Shown here piece by piece: positions 1 through 6,024 of a DNA stretch of 8,212 bases; position 1 is the first letter of the stretch, and each line of letters starts with the position of its first letter. This stretch comes from CAYJVB01 sp964373575 (GTDB lineage Archaea > Aenigmatarchaeota > Aenigmatarchaeia > CG10238-14): positions 1 through 8,212 of the forward strand of contig CAYJVB010000036.1 of NCBI GenBank assembly GCA_964373575.1, in the 5' to 3' direction. Under the pieces are notes generated by a model. It ran no database searches and was not told where the DNA came from. It saw nothing but the letters and a program-made list of their open reading frames with translations. A program made the position numbers and the translations under genes.

Positions 1-19
1 TATCAATGTGACGGATGAG

Positions 20-29
20 TTAATAAATA
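20..29 (+). promoter_or_regulatory. Candidate TATA box for the 76-residue gene
   Basis: The sequence TTAATAAATA resembles an archaeal box A. Its centre would place a transcription start near position 50, giving a leader of about 20 nt that contains the Shine-Dalgarno sequence at 58-65. The spacing is sensible, but the box is only an approximate match in an A+T-rich background. Confidence 0.4.
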
Positions 30-57
30 CAACATACGAAATTAATTCGAGATACCT

Positions 58-65
58 GAGGGGTG
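58..65 (+). promoter_or_regulatory. Shine-Dalgarno site that fixes the start at 71
   Basis: GAGGGGTG lies 5 nt upstream of the ATG at 71 and matches most of the archaeal GGAGGTGA signal. No comparable site precedes the in-frame ATG at 8. The shorter 76-residue product is therefore preferred over the longer reading. Confidence 0.75.
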
Positions 66-70
66 TTAAA

Positions 71-301
71 ATGGTTGAATACAAGACAATTAAAGTTGAG
101 AATATTAGCTTCGGTGAAAATAACTTCTTAGAAGTAGCAAGAAAGAAGGCTATTAGCGAGAAAGGTGAAGTTGAGTTTATCTCAATATCGAGAGGTTTCG
201 TTATGCAGGACGGACAAAAAAGATATAGACAATCTTTAACCGTGCCTGATTCAAAAGAAGTTGTTGAATTCATCGCAGCTAAGTTGAAGGAAATGGTTTA
301 G
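71..301 (+). CDS. Small conserved-looking archaeal protein, possible PC4-like nucleic-acid-binding fold
   Basis: This 76-residue protein starts at the ATG at 71, chosen because a good Shine-Dalgarno sequence sits 5 nt upstream. The frame stays open to the left edge, so an N-terminal extension cannot be strictly excluded. There is no signal peptide or membrane segment. Residues 5-22 look like strand and turn. Residues 33-59 look like a beta hairpin (EVEFISISRGF, then a polar turn QDGQKRYRQ, then SLTVP). Residues 61-75 form an amphipathic helix (SKEVVEFIAAKLKEM). A strand, basic turn, strand ending in S-L-x-x-P, then helix recalls the PC4 single-stranded DNA-binding domain, but that is inference from pattern only. 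It is the only + strand gene here and faces the minus-strand gene ending at 364 across 62 nt. Its function is unknown. Confidence 0.75.
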   Translation: MVEYKTIKVENISFGENNFLEVARKKAISEKGEVEFISISRGFVMQDGQKRYRQSLTVPDSKEVVEFIAAKLKEMV

Positions 302-302
302 G

Positions 303-311
303 TTATTTTTT
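303..311 (+). terminator. Oligo-T terminator candidate
   Basis: TTATTTTTT begins two bases after the stop codon of the 76-residue gene. Archaeal RNA polymerase commonly terminates at such T-tracts without a hairpin. A weak inverted repeat (AACAT at 331-335 with ATGTT at 342-346) follows in the convergent gap. No clear T-tract serves the opposing minus-strand gene in this gap. Confidence 0.45.
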
Positions 312-363
312 AATTATCATTTATTAACCTAACATCATGAAATGTTTTGAGTTTTAAGTGCAC

Positions 364-792
364 TCAAACATCAAGCCAGTTCTTTAATTCATCACCAGAT
401 TCCTTTTTAACTTCTTCTTTCGACATTTTTTTAAGCGTCTTTTCCATTATTTTTTCCGCAACTTCCGACCGGGGTTTTTTTTCTTCTACTATTTCATTTG
501 TAGCTTCTTCATATTCCTCCATGTTATTAGAACTCGGTGCTTTAATATTATCAATAACTTTCAGTAACCTGTTGACCTTTTCTTCTAGCGTATCTAATCT
601 CTGCAGCATTACATCCTTTTTATCTACCTCTTCCAATTCTTTCAAAATACCCATTTGCAGGAAGATACCTAAAACCCCAATATTTGTTTTTTCTCCAGTT
701 TCTAGATTAAGAGCTACATGAGTTTTCTTTTCATTATCAAAGTAAATCTGGAAATCATGAGTGTTCAACAAATACTTTTTGACAATATCCAT
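364..792 (-). CDS. Charged coiled-coil protein, function unknown
   Basis: This is a 142-residue soluble protein with no signal peptide or membrane segment. The N-terminal 50 residues look like a small compact domain: FQIYFDN, then THVALNLETGEKTNIGVLGIFLQM. A heptad-patterned coiled coil follows at about 51-84 (KELEEVDKK, then LQRLDTLEEKVNRLLKVIDNI). Next is a Ser/Asn/Glu-rich linker at about 85-108. A strongly charged C-terminal helix runs from about 109 to 139 and ends near a Trp (KNWLDV). The gene begins 15 nt after the stop of the 146-residue membrane protein, so the two are almost certainly co-transcribed. No good Shine-Dalgarno sequence is visible in that gap. The coiled coil suggests oligomerisation or partner binding, for example as a cytoplasmic partner of the neighbouring membrane proteins, but this is inference. 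I do not recognise the family. Confidence 0.8.
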   Translation of the reverse strand: MDIVKKYLLNTHDFQIYFDNEKKTHVALNLETGEKTNIGVLGIFLQMGILKELEEVDKKDVMLQRLDTLEEKVNRLLKVIDNIKAPSSNNMEEYEEATNEIVEEKKPRSEVAEKIMEKTLKKMSKEEVKKESGDELKNWLDV

Positions 793-807
793 ACTAATCT
801 ATTATAT

Positions 808-1248
808 TTACTCAGACAAAGGATTTATTTGTTTCTCAGTTTCTTTTGTAGCTGAATAACTATTCAAAAATATAAGAGCAAGCATAAATGCGTCCATGCT
901 CAAATCTATTGCAGTACCCTTCAAATTTGGCCCAAGTAAAAGGGTTTGAACAACCGGTTGGAAGAAATTAGTGTATTCTAGACATTCCCACAGTACATCA
1001 GCACCAAACGTAATCACATATGGGAGAATTTTATTTTTTATTCCTAATATTTGACAACAATAAAAGGCCCCATTATAAATAGCATATTGCATTGGAGGCC
1101 TTACTATTTCGTCTGGCGCAATTTGAGGATAATCTCTAATAAATTGCTGTCTAGCAAAATAGCCAGCACCACCCGCAGTTAATGAAAATACACCACCCTC
1201 AAGACACTTACTGCCTAGGGCATATAAAAACTGTTTTACATTTGACAT
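808..1248 (-). CDS. Small membrane protein with WExxEY and DxxxD motifs, function unknown
   Basis: This 146-residue hydrophobic protein has about three or four membrane helices, at roughly 17-36, 54-70, 72-92 and 112-131, with a polar C-terminal tail. Within or beside the helices are conspicuous acidic and aromatic residues: W87, E88, E91 and Y92 (VLWECLEY), then D115 and D119 (AIDLSMDAF) about 25 residues later. An intramembrane Glu followed by Asp-x3-Asp resembles the VanZ/YjdF (DUF2238)-like integral membrane families, but the match is by eye and the protein is short. It lies 82 nt downstream of the 206-residue two-TM gene and 15 nt upstream of the coiled-coil gene. The ATG at 1248 has no Shine-Dalgarno sequence. 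A poor TATA-like stretch (CTTAATTT) lies about 25 nt upstream, so a leaderless start or read-through from the 1951 promoter are both possible. Confidence 0.75.
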   Translation of the reverse strand: MSNVKQFLYALGSKCLEGGVFSLTAGGAGYFARQQFIRDYPQIAPDEIVRPPMQYAIYNGAFYCCQILGIKNKILPYVITFGADVLWECLEYTNFFQPVVQTLLLGPNLKGTAIDLSMDAFMLALIFLNSYSATKETEKQINPLSE

Positions 1249-1330
1249 AATTTGTCAATAAATTAATGAAATTAAGCTCAAATACTTTGTTTTCTATCTG
1301 ATTTTAGACGTGGTTAGATGGCAATATTTT

Positions 1331-1951
1331 TCATACATTACGTTTACTAAAAACTCTTTTGTAGGCTTTAATTCCATGAGCGGTAGAAATTACTAAAAAG
1401 AACGCTCCTAGAAAACCTAAATCAAAAGTACCAAAAATGTTATCTCGCTCTGCATAACTCCTAAGATTTTCCCATGCATTCTGTTCTCTTCCAAATTCAG
1501 GACGCATATATCTATCATTCATAATATCTACTGTACCTTTCAAACGTGACGTACAGTAATCTGAATCAGAATCATAATACAAATATTCGAGATTTGTTAA
1601 ATCTTCTCGTAGTTTTCTCAGAAGTTGTGAATGTTCTCTGGAAAGCGGTTGCAGGTGTTTTGTTCTCATTACAGTAGTTAGTATTGGATTTTCATTAATT
1701 TCTGCAATCGTTCGTTCAATTTCCATTGCATATAATCTGGCCTCATCACAACTAAACTTGTCTTTTTCTCCAACTCTTTCAAATTCATTTGAAAGTTCAC
1801 CGTAAGTTTCATCAATTTTTTTACTATTTTTAAAATATTGTCTGGTAGCAAATACCAAAGTACTTGCTGAAGCAGCAGCTGTCACACCAGTAGCAATAAC
1901 TTTACTCGTGTCGGCATATCTCGCTATTTTTTGTCTATATCCTCTACTCAT
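1331..1951 (-). CDS. Two-TM membrane protein with a large helical loop, function unknown
   Basis: This 206-residue protein has a basic N-terminus (SRGYRQKIARY) and a first hydrophobic segment at about 17-36 (KVIATGVTAAASASTLVFA). A predominantly helical hydrophilic region of about 130 residues follows. A second hydrophobic segment lies at about 173-193 (FGTFDLGFLGAFFLVISTA), before a basic tail (KAYKRVFSKRNV). By the positive-inside rule both ends should be cytoplasmic and residues 40-172 outside. The loop carries two cysteines, C68 and C133, that could form a disulfide. The first hydrophobic segment is Ala/Thr-rich and could instead be a weak signal anchor. The start at 1951 fits the strong TATA box 26 nt upstream, which predicts an essentially leaderless mRNA. 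It is the first gene of the unrecognised set 1951-364. I do not recognise the family. Confidence 0.8.
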   Translation of the reverse strand: MSRGYRQKIARYADTSKVIATGVTAAASASTLVFATRQYFKNSKKIDETYGELSNEFERVGEKDKFSCDEARLYAMEIERTIAEINENPILTTVMRTKHLQPLSREHSQLLRKLREDLTNLEYLYYDSDSDYCTSRLKGTVDIMNDRYMRPEFGREQNAWENLRSYAERDNIFGTFDLGFLGAFFLVISTAHGIKAYKRVFSKRNV

Positions 1952-1970
1952 GCCTTGGTATTAATCAAAC

Positions 1971-1988
1971 GAATATATAAACTTTTCT
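1971..1988 (-). promoter_or_regulatory. Strong archaeal promoter (BRE plus TATA box) for the 206-residue gene
   Basis: On the minus strand the sequence reads AGAAAAG followed by TTTATATAT. This is a purine-rich BRE-like element directly upstream of a near-consensus box A. The TATA centre at about 1977 predicts initiation near 1951, the A of the start codon, so the transcript should be leaderless. No Shine-Dalgarno sequence precedes that ATG, which agrees. The promoter separates the downstream three-gene set from the helicase gene, which ends at 2021. Confidence 0.75.
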
Positions 1989-2020
1989 ATTTTATAGCAA
2001 CTAAATAGTAGTTACAGTAA

Positions 2021-4822
2021 TCAACCCCAAAACTTTTTTGTTCTAGTGAACTGTCTTTCAGCATTCAACAAAGCTTGTAAGAAATCTCTATCACTGCTAT
2101 AGAAGCCTCTCAATACTCTGCTTGCAGTTTTGGGTCCCACCCCTCTAGTCGCTAAAGCTATAACAGCCTTCCTTCCATAAACAATAACCAAATCAGAAAT
2201 TTTGCTTATCCTTTCCCATATCCGTTTCTCATCAACTGTTAACCCTTTGTCTTCCAGTTTTTTCTGTATAATTTTTTCTAATTCTATTCTATCAGGATTA
2301 AGTACTGATATCAGCTTAGCTCTGCATTTATCGCACTTAATTTCCTTAGGGACTTCTTTTACTTTCATTGTCAAGCTCCACTTTCCACAATTAACGCACA
2401 CTAATCTCACTTTTTTGTCCATCAATCTCTTCTCAAACATATCTAAAATCTGCAATTCTGGCCTCTCAGGTCCAACCAATTCTTGTTTCTGTTTCAACCC
2501 AACTTTCCCTAACGGCGATAACCCGTTAACCACAGATAGTTGCATCTTACCAATCTGAATCTTGTCCAGCATCTCTACAGCTTTCTCTATATCAAGCTTT
2601 TCTGTTTTTATCTCTCTCAAAGTCTCTTCCCATACAGGAGTGTTTGCGTATATGTCAATTATTTTGTCAATCTTAATCTTGTCAAAAGAAGCACCTCTCC
2701 TGAATATGCCAAACCTCTTTGCTGTATGCAAAAACTTCCATTGAAAGAGTTTTGTGTTTCTTAATGATATCTCCAAAAGGGGTTCTATTGCTTCTGGTTT
2801 TGTTTTTAGAAATATTTCCTTAACCAAGTTTAGATCCATTTTCTGTAACTGTAAAATTATTCTATAGGGATCAGTTTTCAAACCAACCGAACCTATCCTA
2901 GTTGTAAGTAACGACGACAAAAATCTTCCCAATGTCTCATTAATCATCGTGCCAAAACAAGTGTGAAGTATAACCACATTGTCTTTGACCTCTATCACAA
3001 CTTTAGTATCTGTGGGCACTCCATATTTCATCTGTATTTTAACGAATCTTATCATCCTTTTTGCAGAATTTTCATCGGCCGGATATCTCTTAATAATTTC
3101 TCTAAGTATTATGTTTCTATCTATTTTTTGTAATATCATATTCTCAATCATTCCCCTAAGATAACCAACTTCCTGTGCAACCTCAAAGGGCACAGGCATC
3201 AAATCTCCTTCCCAACCAGGAATAGCAGCTTCAACATCACCAGACGGCTCAACAAATATCTTATTACTTTCAACACTGACTATATGCCATGGTTCGCCTT
3301 TAATAATAAAAGTCGATCCTTCATTCCCTTGTATCGCAACAAACTCCTCATCTAGCGTCCCAACCCTTTCTTGACTGATCATATTTATAACAGCATAATT
3401 TTTCGTATCAGGAATTGTGCTTAGGTTCTCAAAGTAATACAGTAATCCTTTATGCGAAGCTGTAATTTTATCTTCGTCCAAAAAGATGTATCTCAACTGA
3501 TGCAGCTGCTGACAGACATCTAAAAATTGTTTTTTAGTCAGATTTCTGAAAGGATAGGAATGCTTGATTATGTTCATAGCCTCGTCAACAGAAGTTTTGT
3601 ATTTGTCTCTTGTTATTCCAACGATTTGATGCGCAAGGACATCCAAAGCATTTTCATGCATCTTAGGCGAGTGCAGCTTCTCAGACAAGGCCTGTTTTGC
3701 AATAGCGGTCGATTCAAACACATCATCAATGTCTGTAGCTATAATAACGCCCTCAGAAATTCTGTGGGATTCGTGTCCTGATCTTCCAATTCTTTGTATT
3801 GCTCTGGCTGGCTGTCGTGGCGACATGTAGTGTAAAATGAAATCAATAGAACCAATATCTATTCCAAGCTCAAGTGAAGACGTGCATACAATGTTCTTCA
3901 ATTTCTGTTGTTTGAAATCCTCTTCAACTTTTATTCTAACAGATTTGCCTAGACTGCTGTGATGGTTCTCAACTGAAAGGTCTGGATAAACCTGCTTCAA
4001 ACGTGATGTCAAAATCTCGGCAAAATCTCTCGTGTTCGTAAAAGTCAATGTAGAATCATGTGCTTTCATTAATTCATGAACTGTCCTCAATCTCGCAGCT
4101 ATTAACTTATTTCCACCAATTTTTTCAGATAATTCAGAGTCGGGTAGTATTGACTTAGGGCTGATAACTTTAATTTTCATCTCTTTTGATGTAGTAGCTT
4201 TGACAATTTCAATATCTCTCCCACCTGAGACATATTTTGCTACAAGCTCTGGATAACCTACTGTTGCACTCAAAGCAATCAACTGAAAATCTCCGCACAA
4301 TTGTCTCAATCTCTCTAGTGCTATAGTTAGTTGAGTGCCTCTTTTGCTGTCAACTAGCTCGTGAACTTCATCAACAATAACCCATTTTATGTTTCTCAAA
4401 TGTTCTCTCATTTTCTTAGCTGGAATTATTGCCTGCAGTGTTTCTGGAGTTGAAACAAGAAGGTCATCAGGAAATTCAACTTGTTTCTTTCTTTCATATA
4501 GAGTAGTGTCACCATGCCTAACAGAAACGTTCATGTCAAGTTGCTCCCCCCACCACTCAAACCTTTTTAACAAATCTCTGTTAAGTGATTTTAAAGGTGT
4601 TAGATAAAGTATACTAACAGGCTTAGGTTTCTTTTTTAGCCACATATCAAAAATTCCCAGCATACAGGCTTCTGTTTTTCCCAAACCAGTAGGAGCAATC
4701 AACAAGATATTTTTCCCTTCCAAAATATGAGGTATAGCCAAAACTTGAGGTAAAGTGGGCTTTTCAAATCCTGCCTTCTTTGCAGTTTCTTGTATTTTGT
4801 CACTCAGAACTTCAAATGACAT
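2021..4822 (-). CDS. lhr: Lhr-type superfamily 2 DNA/RNA helicase
   Basis: This is a 933-residue ATP-dependent helicase of the archaeal Lhr family. Motif I is APTGLGKTEA (43-52). Motif Ia is TPLKSLNRD. Motif II is DEVH (151-154), and motif III is SAT (185-187). The Lhr hallmarks follow: TNTRDFAE, HHSSL, TSSLELGIDIG, then motif VI QRIGRSGH (343-350). After the two RecA domains come the winged-helix and core regions, including the family's GEPWHIV and PGWEGDLMPVPFE stretches at about 500-550. A C4 zinc-binding site follows (CVNC at 809-812, CDKC at 830-833). Near the end is a helix-hairpin-helix-like GVGPKTA (894-900), before RTKKFWG. Lhr proteins translocate 3'-5' on single strands and are tied to DNA repair and RNA/DNA remodelling. 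A GTG at 4831 would add three residues. The ATG at 4822 is preferred because the TATA box at 4845-4853 predicts initiation there. The reading frame is intact. Confidence 0.95.
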   Translation of the reverse strand: MSFEVLSDKIQETAKKAGFEKPTLPQVLAIPHILEGKNILLIAPTGLGKTEACMLGIFDMWLKKKPKPVSILYLTPLKSLNRDLLKRFEWWGEQLDMNVSVRHGDTTLYERKKQVEFPDDLLVSTPETLQAIIPAKKMREHLRNIKWVIVDEVHELVDSKRGTQLTIALERLRQLCGDFQLIALSATVGYPELVAKYVSGGRDIEIVKATTSKEMKIKVISPKSILPDSELSEKIGGNKLIAARLRTVHELMKAHDSTLTFTNTRDFAEILTSRLKQVYPDLSVENHHSSLGKSVRIKVEEDFKQQKLKNIVCTSSLELGIDIGSIDFILHYMSPRQPARAIQRIGRSGHESHRISEGVIIATDIDDVFESTAIAKQALSEKLHSPKMHENALDVLAHQIVGITRDKYKTSVDEAMNIIKHSYPFRNLTKKQFLDVCQQLHQLRYIFLDEDKITASHKGLLYYFENLSTIPDTKNYAVINMISQERVGTLDEEFVAIQGNEGSTFIIKGEPWHIVSVESNKIFVEPSGDVEAAIPGWEGDLMPVPFEVAQEVGYLRGMIENMILQKIDRNIILREIIKRYPADENSAKRMIRFVKIQMKYGVPTDTKVVIEVKDNVVILHTCFGTMINETLGRFLSSLLTTRIGSVGLKTDPYRIILQLQKMDLNLVKEIFLKTKPEAIEPLLEISLRNTKLFQWKFLHTAKRFGIFRRGASFDKIKIDKIIDIYANTPVWEETLREIKTEKLDIEKAVEMLDKIQIGKMQLSVVNGLSPLGKVGLKQKQELVGPERPELQILDMFEKRLMDKKVRLVCVNCGKWSLTMKVKEVPKEIKCDKCRAKLISVLNPDRIELEKIIQKKLEDKGLTVDEKRIWERISKISDLVIVYGRKAVIALATRGVGPKTASRVLRGFYSSDRDFLQALLNAERQFTRTKKFWG

Positions 4823-4844
4823 AGCGACCACTAAACAAATCTAG

Positions 4845-4853
4845 AATATAGAG
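4845..4853 (-). promoter_or_regulatory. TATA box for the helicase gene, predicting a leaderless start at 4822
   Basis: The minus strand reads CTCTATATT. Its centre at about 4849 would place initiation at about 4823, right at the ATG at 4822 and downstream of the alternative GTG at 4831. A second TATA-like element, TTTAAATA on the minus strand at 4905-4912, could drive a transcript with a leader of about 60 nt. Which one is used cannot be told from sequence. Confidence 0.45.
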
Positions 4854-4869
4854 ATATGATATACATCTC
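4851..4869. promoter_or_regulatory. Imperfect palindrome overlapping the helicase promoter, candidate operator
   Basis: GAGAT at 4851-4855 faces ATCTC at 4865-4869, and one further matching pair sits inside the 19-nt element. It overlaps the edge of the TATA box and the position expected for the TFB-recognition element. A dimeric regulator bound here would block initiation. The arms are short and the region is A+T-rich, so chance is a real alternative. Confidence 0.3.
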
Positions 4870-4877
4870 ATAGTAGC

Positions 4878-4915
4878 ATAAAAGTAAAAGAATAAAGTGT
4901 AATCATATTTAAAAA
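4878..4915 (-). terminator. T-rich cluster, likely terminator of the transporter operon
   Basis: On the minus strand, 15-55 nt beyond the stop of the 59-residue gene, a T5 run (4911-4915) is followed by repeated T3-T4 clusters (CTTTATTCTTTTACTTTTAT). Such pyrimidine-rich tracts are typical archaeal intrinsic termination signals. The same 99-nt gap holds the helicase promoter, so the two units are probably transcribed separately, with some read-through possible. Confidence 0.45.
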
Positions 4916-4930
4916 GATTTAATAGCTGGT

Positions 4931-5110
4931 TTAATAGTCAATCGTGTATTGGTTATCACTTATTTCTTCATCTTTCGTTGATGATAAAGATGATTTATAT
5001 TCACTTGTAAGCCAATCGATCAAGTTTTTGAGAAATTTTTGTTTTTCTTCAGTAGTCATGTGTTTAAGCTTTTCTTGAATGATTTCTTTAAATGATTCTG
5101 TATTTGCCAT
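4931..5110 (-). CDS. Small helical protein (59 residues), function unknown
   Basis: An intact frame of 60 codons runs from the ATG at 5110 to the TAA at 4931. The product starts MANTESFKEIIQEKLKHM, continues TTEEKQKFLKNLIDWLTSEY, and ends in a polar tail rich in Ser, Asp and Glu (from about residue 40, finishing NQYTIDY). Residues 4-38 should form two amphipathic helices hinged at the Thr-Thr pair (MTTEEK). There is no membrane segment or cysteine. The gene starts 24 nt after the stop of the COG1361-like gene on the same strand, so it is probably the last gene of the transporter operon. No convincing Shine-Dalgarno sequence precedes it. The ordered amphipathic pattern and operon position favour a real gene over chance, but I do not recognise a family. 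Confidence 0.65.
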   Translation of the reverse strand: MANTESFKEIIQEKLKHMTTEEKQKFLKNLIDWLTSEYKSSLSSTKDEEISDNQYTIDY

Positions 5111-5134
5111 AATTATTAATTAACCAGAAAACAG

Positions 5135-6013
5135 TTATTTCTTTCGTTTTCTTAATCTCCATATCTTTATAACACCGAAAACGGCTATAGCTATAACAGT
5201 AAAAACAATAGTCCAAAGATTTAAAAATTGTGGAATATTCGATCCTTTCTCAACTGGAATTCCAAATGTCTTCGTTGTAGAATATGCTATATCATTTTCC
5301 TTCCATCCAACAAACAAATCAAGTGGATAAGTTTGTGCTGATGCAGAAGAATCAACGTCTACATGAAAGACAGCCTGTTTAGTTTCACCAGATTCTATTT
5401 TATCTATGAAAAATGATTTCCCTGAAGGCACAAAAGGATATTGAGCCGCCAATGTAAGCTTAACCTCTCTGGCAATTTTACTTCCTTCATTTTTTACATA
5501 CACATAAAAAAGAACATCTTTAACATCAGCTATCAATTTCTGCGGAAATTCTGTCTTTTCAATTTTTAAATCAACACCTTTATCAACTTTAAGGGTAGAA
5601 GCCAAAGTTTCACTATGGGTAATATAATAAGTTCTGGTAATTGAAGGCTCAGAAGCATAATAAGATGCAATTATTTGCAGAGGGTATTCTTTTGATTCAG
5701 CATTTCTAACTATGCTCAAATTGAGTGATATGCGATATGCCTCGTTCGCTCTTAATGTGCCCACATCTATTGAATATATTGGAGAAGTTTTAGAAAATGG
5801 AAATCCTCCTTGAACATTAAGTCTAACGCCATAAAACTCTCTGTCAGCCACATTTCTTATATCAGCAGTAAGAGTAAAATTCGAATCTGCAGTTATCTCT
5901 TCTGGAAATACATCTACATTCTCTAAAGCCAGTCCTTTATTTATCTCGGCAGCCCTAGCCGCAGCTAAGAACACAATCAAAAATACTGACGCAACAAACA
6001 ATGCCATTTTCAT
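5135..6013 (-). CDS. Secreted, membrane-anchored COG1361-like surface protein
   Basis: This 292-residue protein sits outside the cell, tethered by its C-terminus. It has a Sec signal peptide (about 1-22, ending AAARA-A). Two tandem Ig-like/CARDB-type beta domains follow, at about 28-135 and 148-255. A membrane helix lies at about 264-283, before a basic stop-transfer tail (RLRKRKK). The two domains are an internal duplication: each has a strand, then FPF or YPF, then a segment ending in SIDVGTL or FIDKIESG, and later YPL. This architecture fits COG1361 (S-layer-domain-like) proteins of archaea, often encoded beside ABC-2 exporters. The gene begins 4 nt after the permease stop, so the product probably works with that transporter, perhaps as an extracytoplasmic substrate or assembly partner. 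ATG codons at 6013 and 6007 both suit the ribosome site at 6016-6024. Confidence 0.85.
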   Translation of the reverse strand: MKMALFVASVFLIVFLAAARAAEINKGLALENVDVFPEEITADSNFTLTADIRNVADREFYGVRLNVQGGFPFSKTSPIYSIDVGTLRANEAYRISLNLSIVRNAESKEYPLQIIASYYASEPSITRTYYITHSETLASTLKVDKGVDLKIEKTEFPQKLIADVKDVLFYVYVKNEGSKIAREVKLTLAAQYPFVPSGKSFFIDKIESGETKQAVFHVDVDSSASAQTYPLDLFVGWKENDIAYSTTKTFGIPVEKGSNIPQFLNLWTIVFTVIAIAVFGVIKIWRLRKRKK

Positions 6014-6015
6014 GC

Positions 6016-6024
6016 AATCACTCT
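6016..6024 (-). promoter_or_regulatory. Shine-Dalgarno site of the COG1361-like gene, overlapping the permease stop
   Basis: The minus strand reads AGAGTGATT, matching the GGAGGTGAT signal at most positions. It contains the permease TGA stop (6018-6020). From the GAGTGAT core it lies 3 nt from the ATG at 6013 and 9 nt from the ATG at 6007, so it does not settle which is used. The overlap suggests translational coupling. Confidence 0.6.

Noticed and set aside
8..70. N-terminal extension of the small + strand protein from the ATG at 8 or beyond the left edge
   Set aside because: The Shine-Dalgarno sequence at 58-65 is correctly placed for the ATG at 71, a TATA-like box lies at 20-29, and the extra residues look unlike folded coding sequence.
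331..346. Inverted repeat AACAT/ATGTT in the convergent gap as a bidirectional hairpin terminator
   Set aside because: The arms are only 5 bp and A+T-rich, with no T-tract after the repeat on the minus strand, so it is too weak to call.
347..721. 124-codon + strand frame opposite the coiled-coil gene
   Set aside because: Its product is Ser/Phe/Thr-rich low complexity, as expected from the reverse of Glu/Lys-rich codons. The minus-strand frame has the sensible protein.
2202..4607. Several + strand frames of 60-118 codons inside the helicase gene
   Set aside because: They lie antisense to a fully conserved helicase, have no ribosome sites and encode no recognisable motif.
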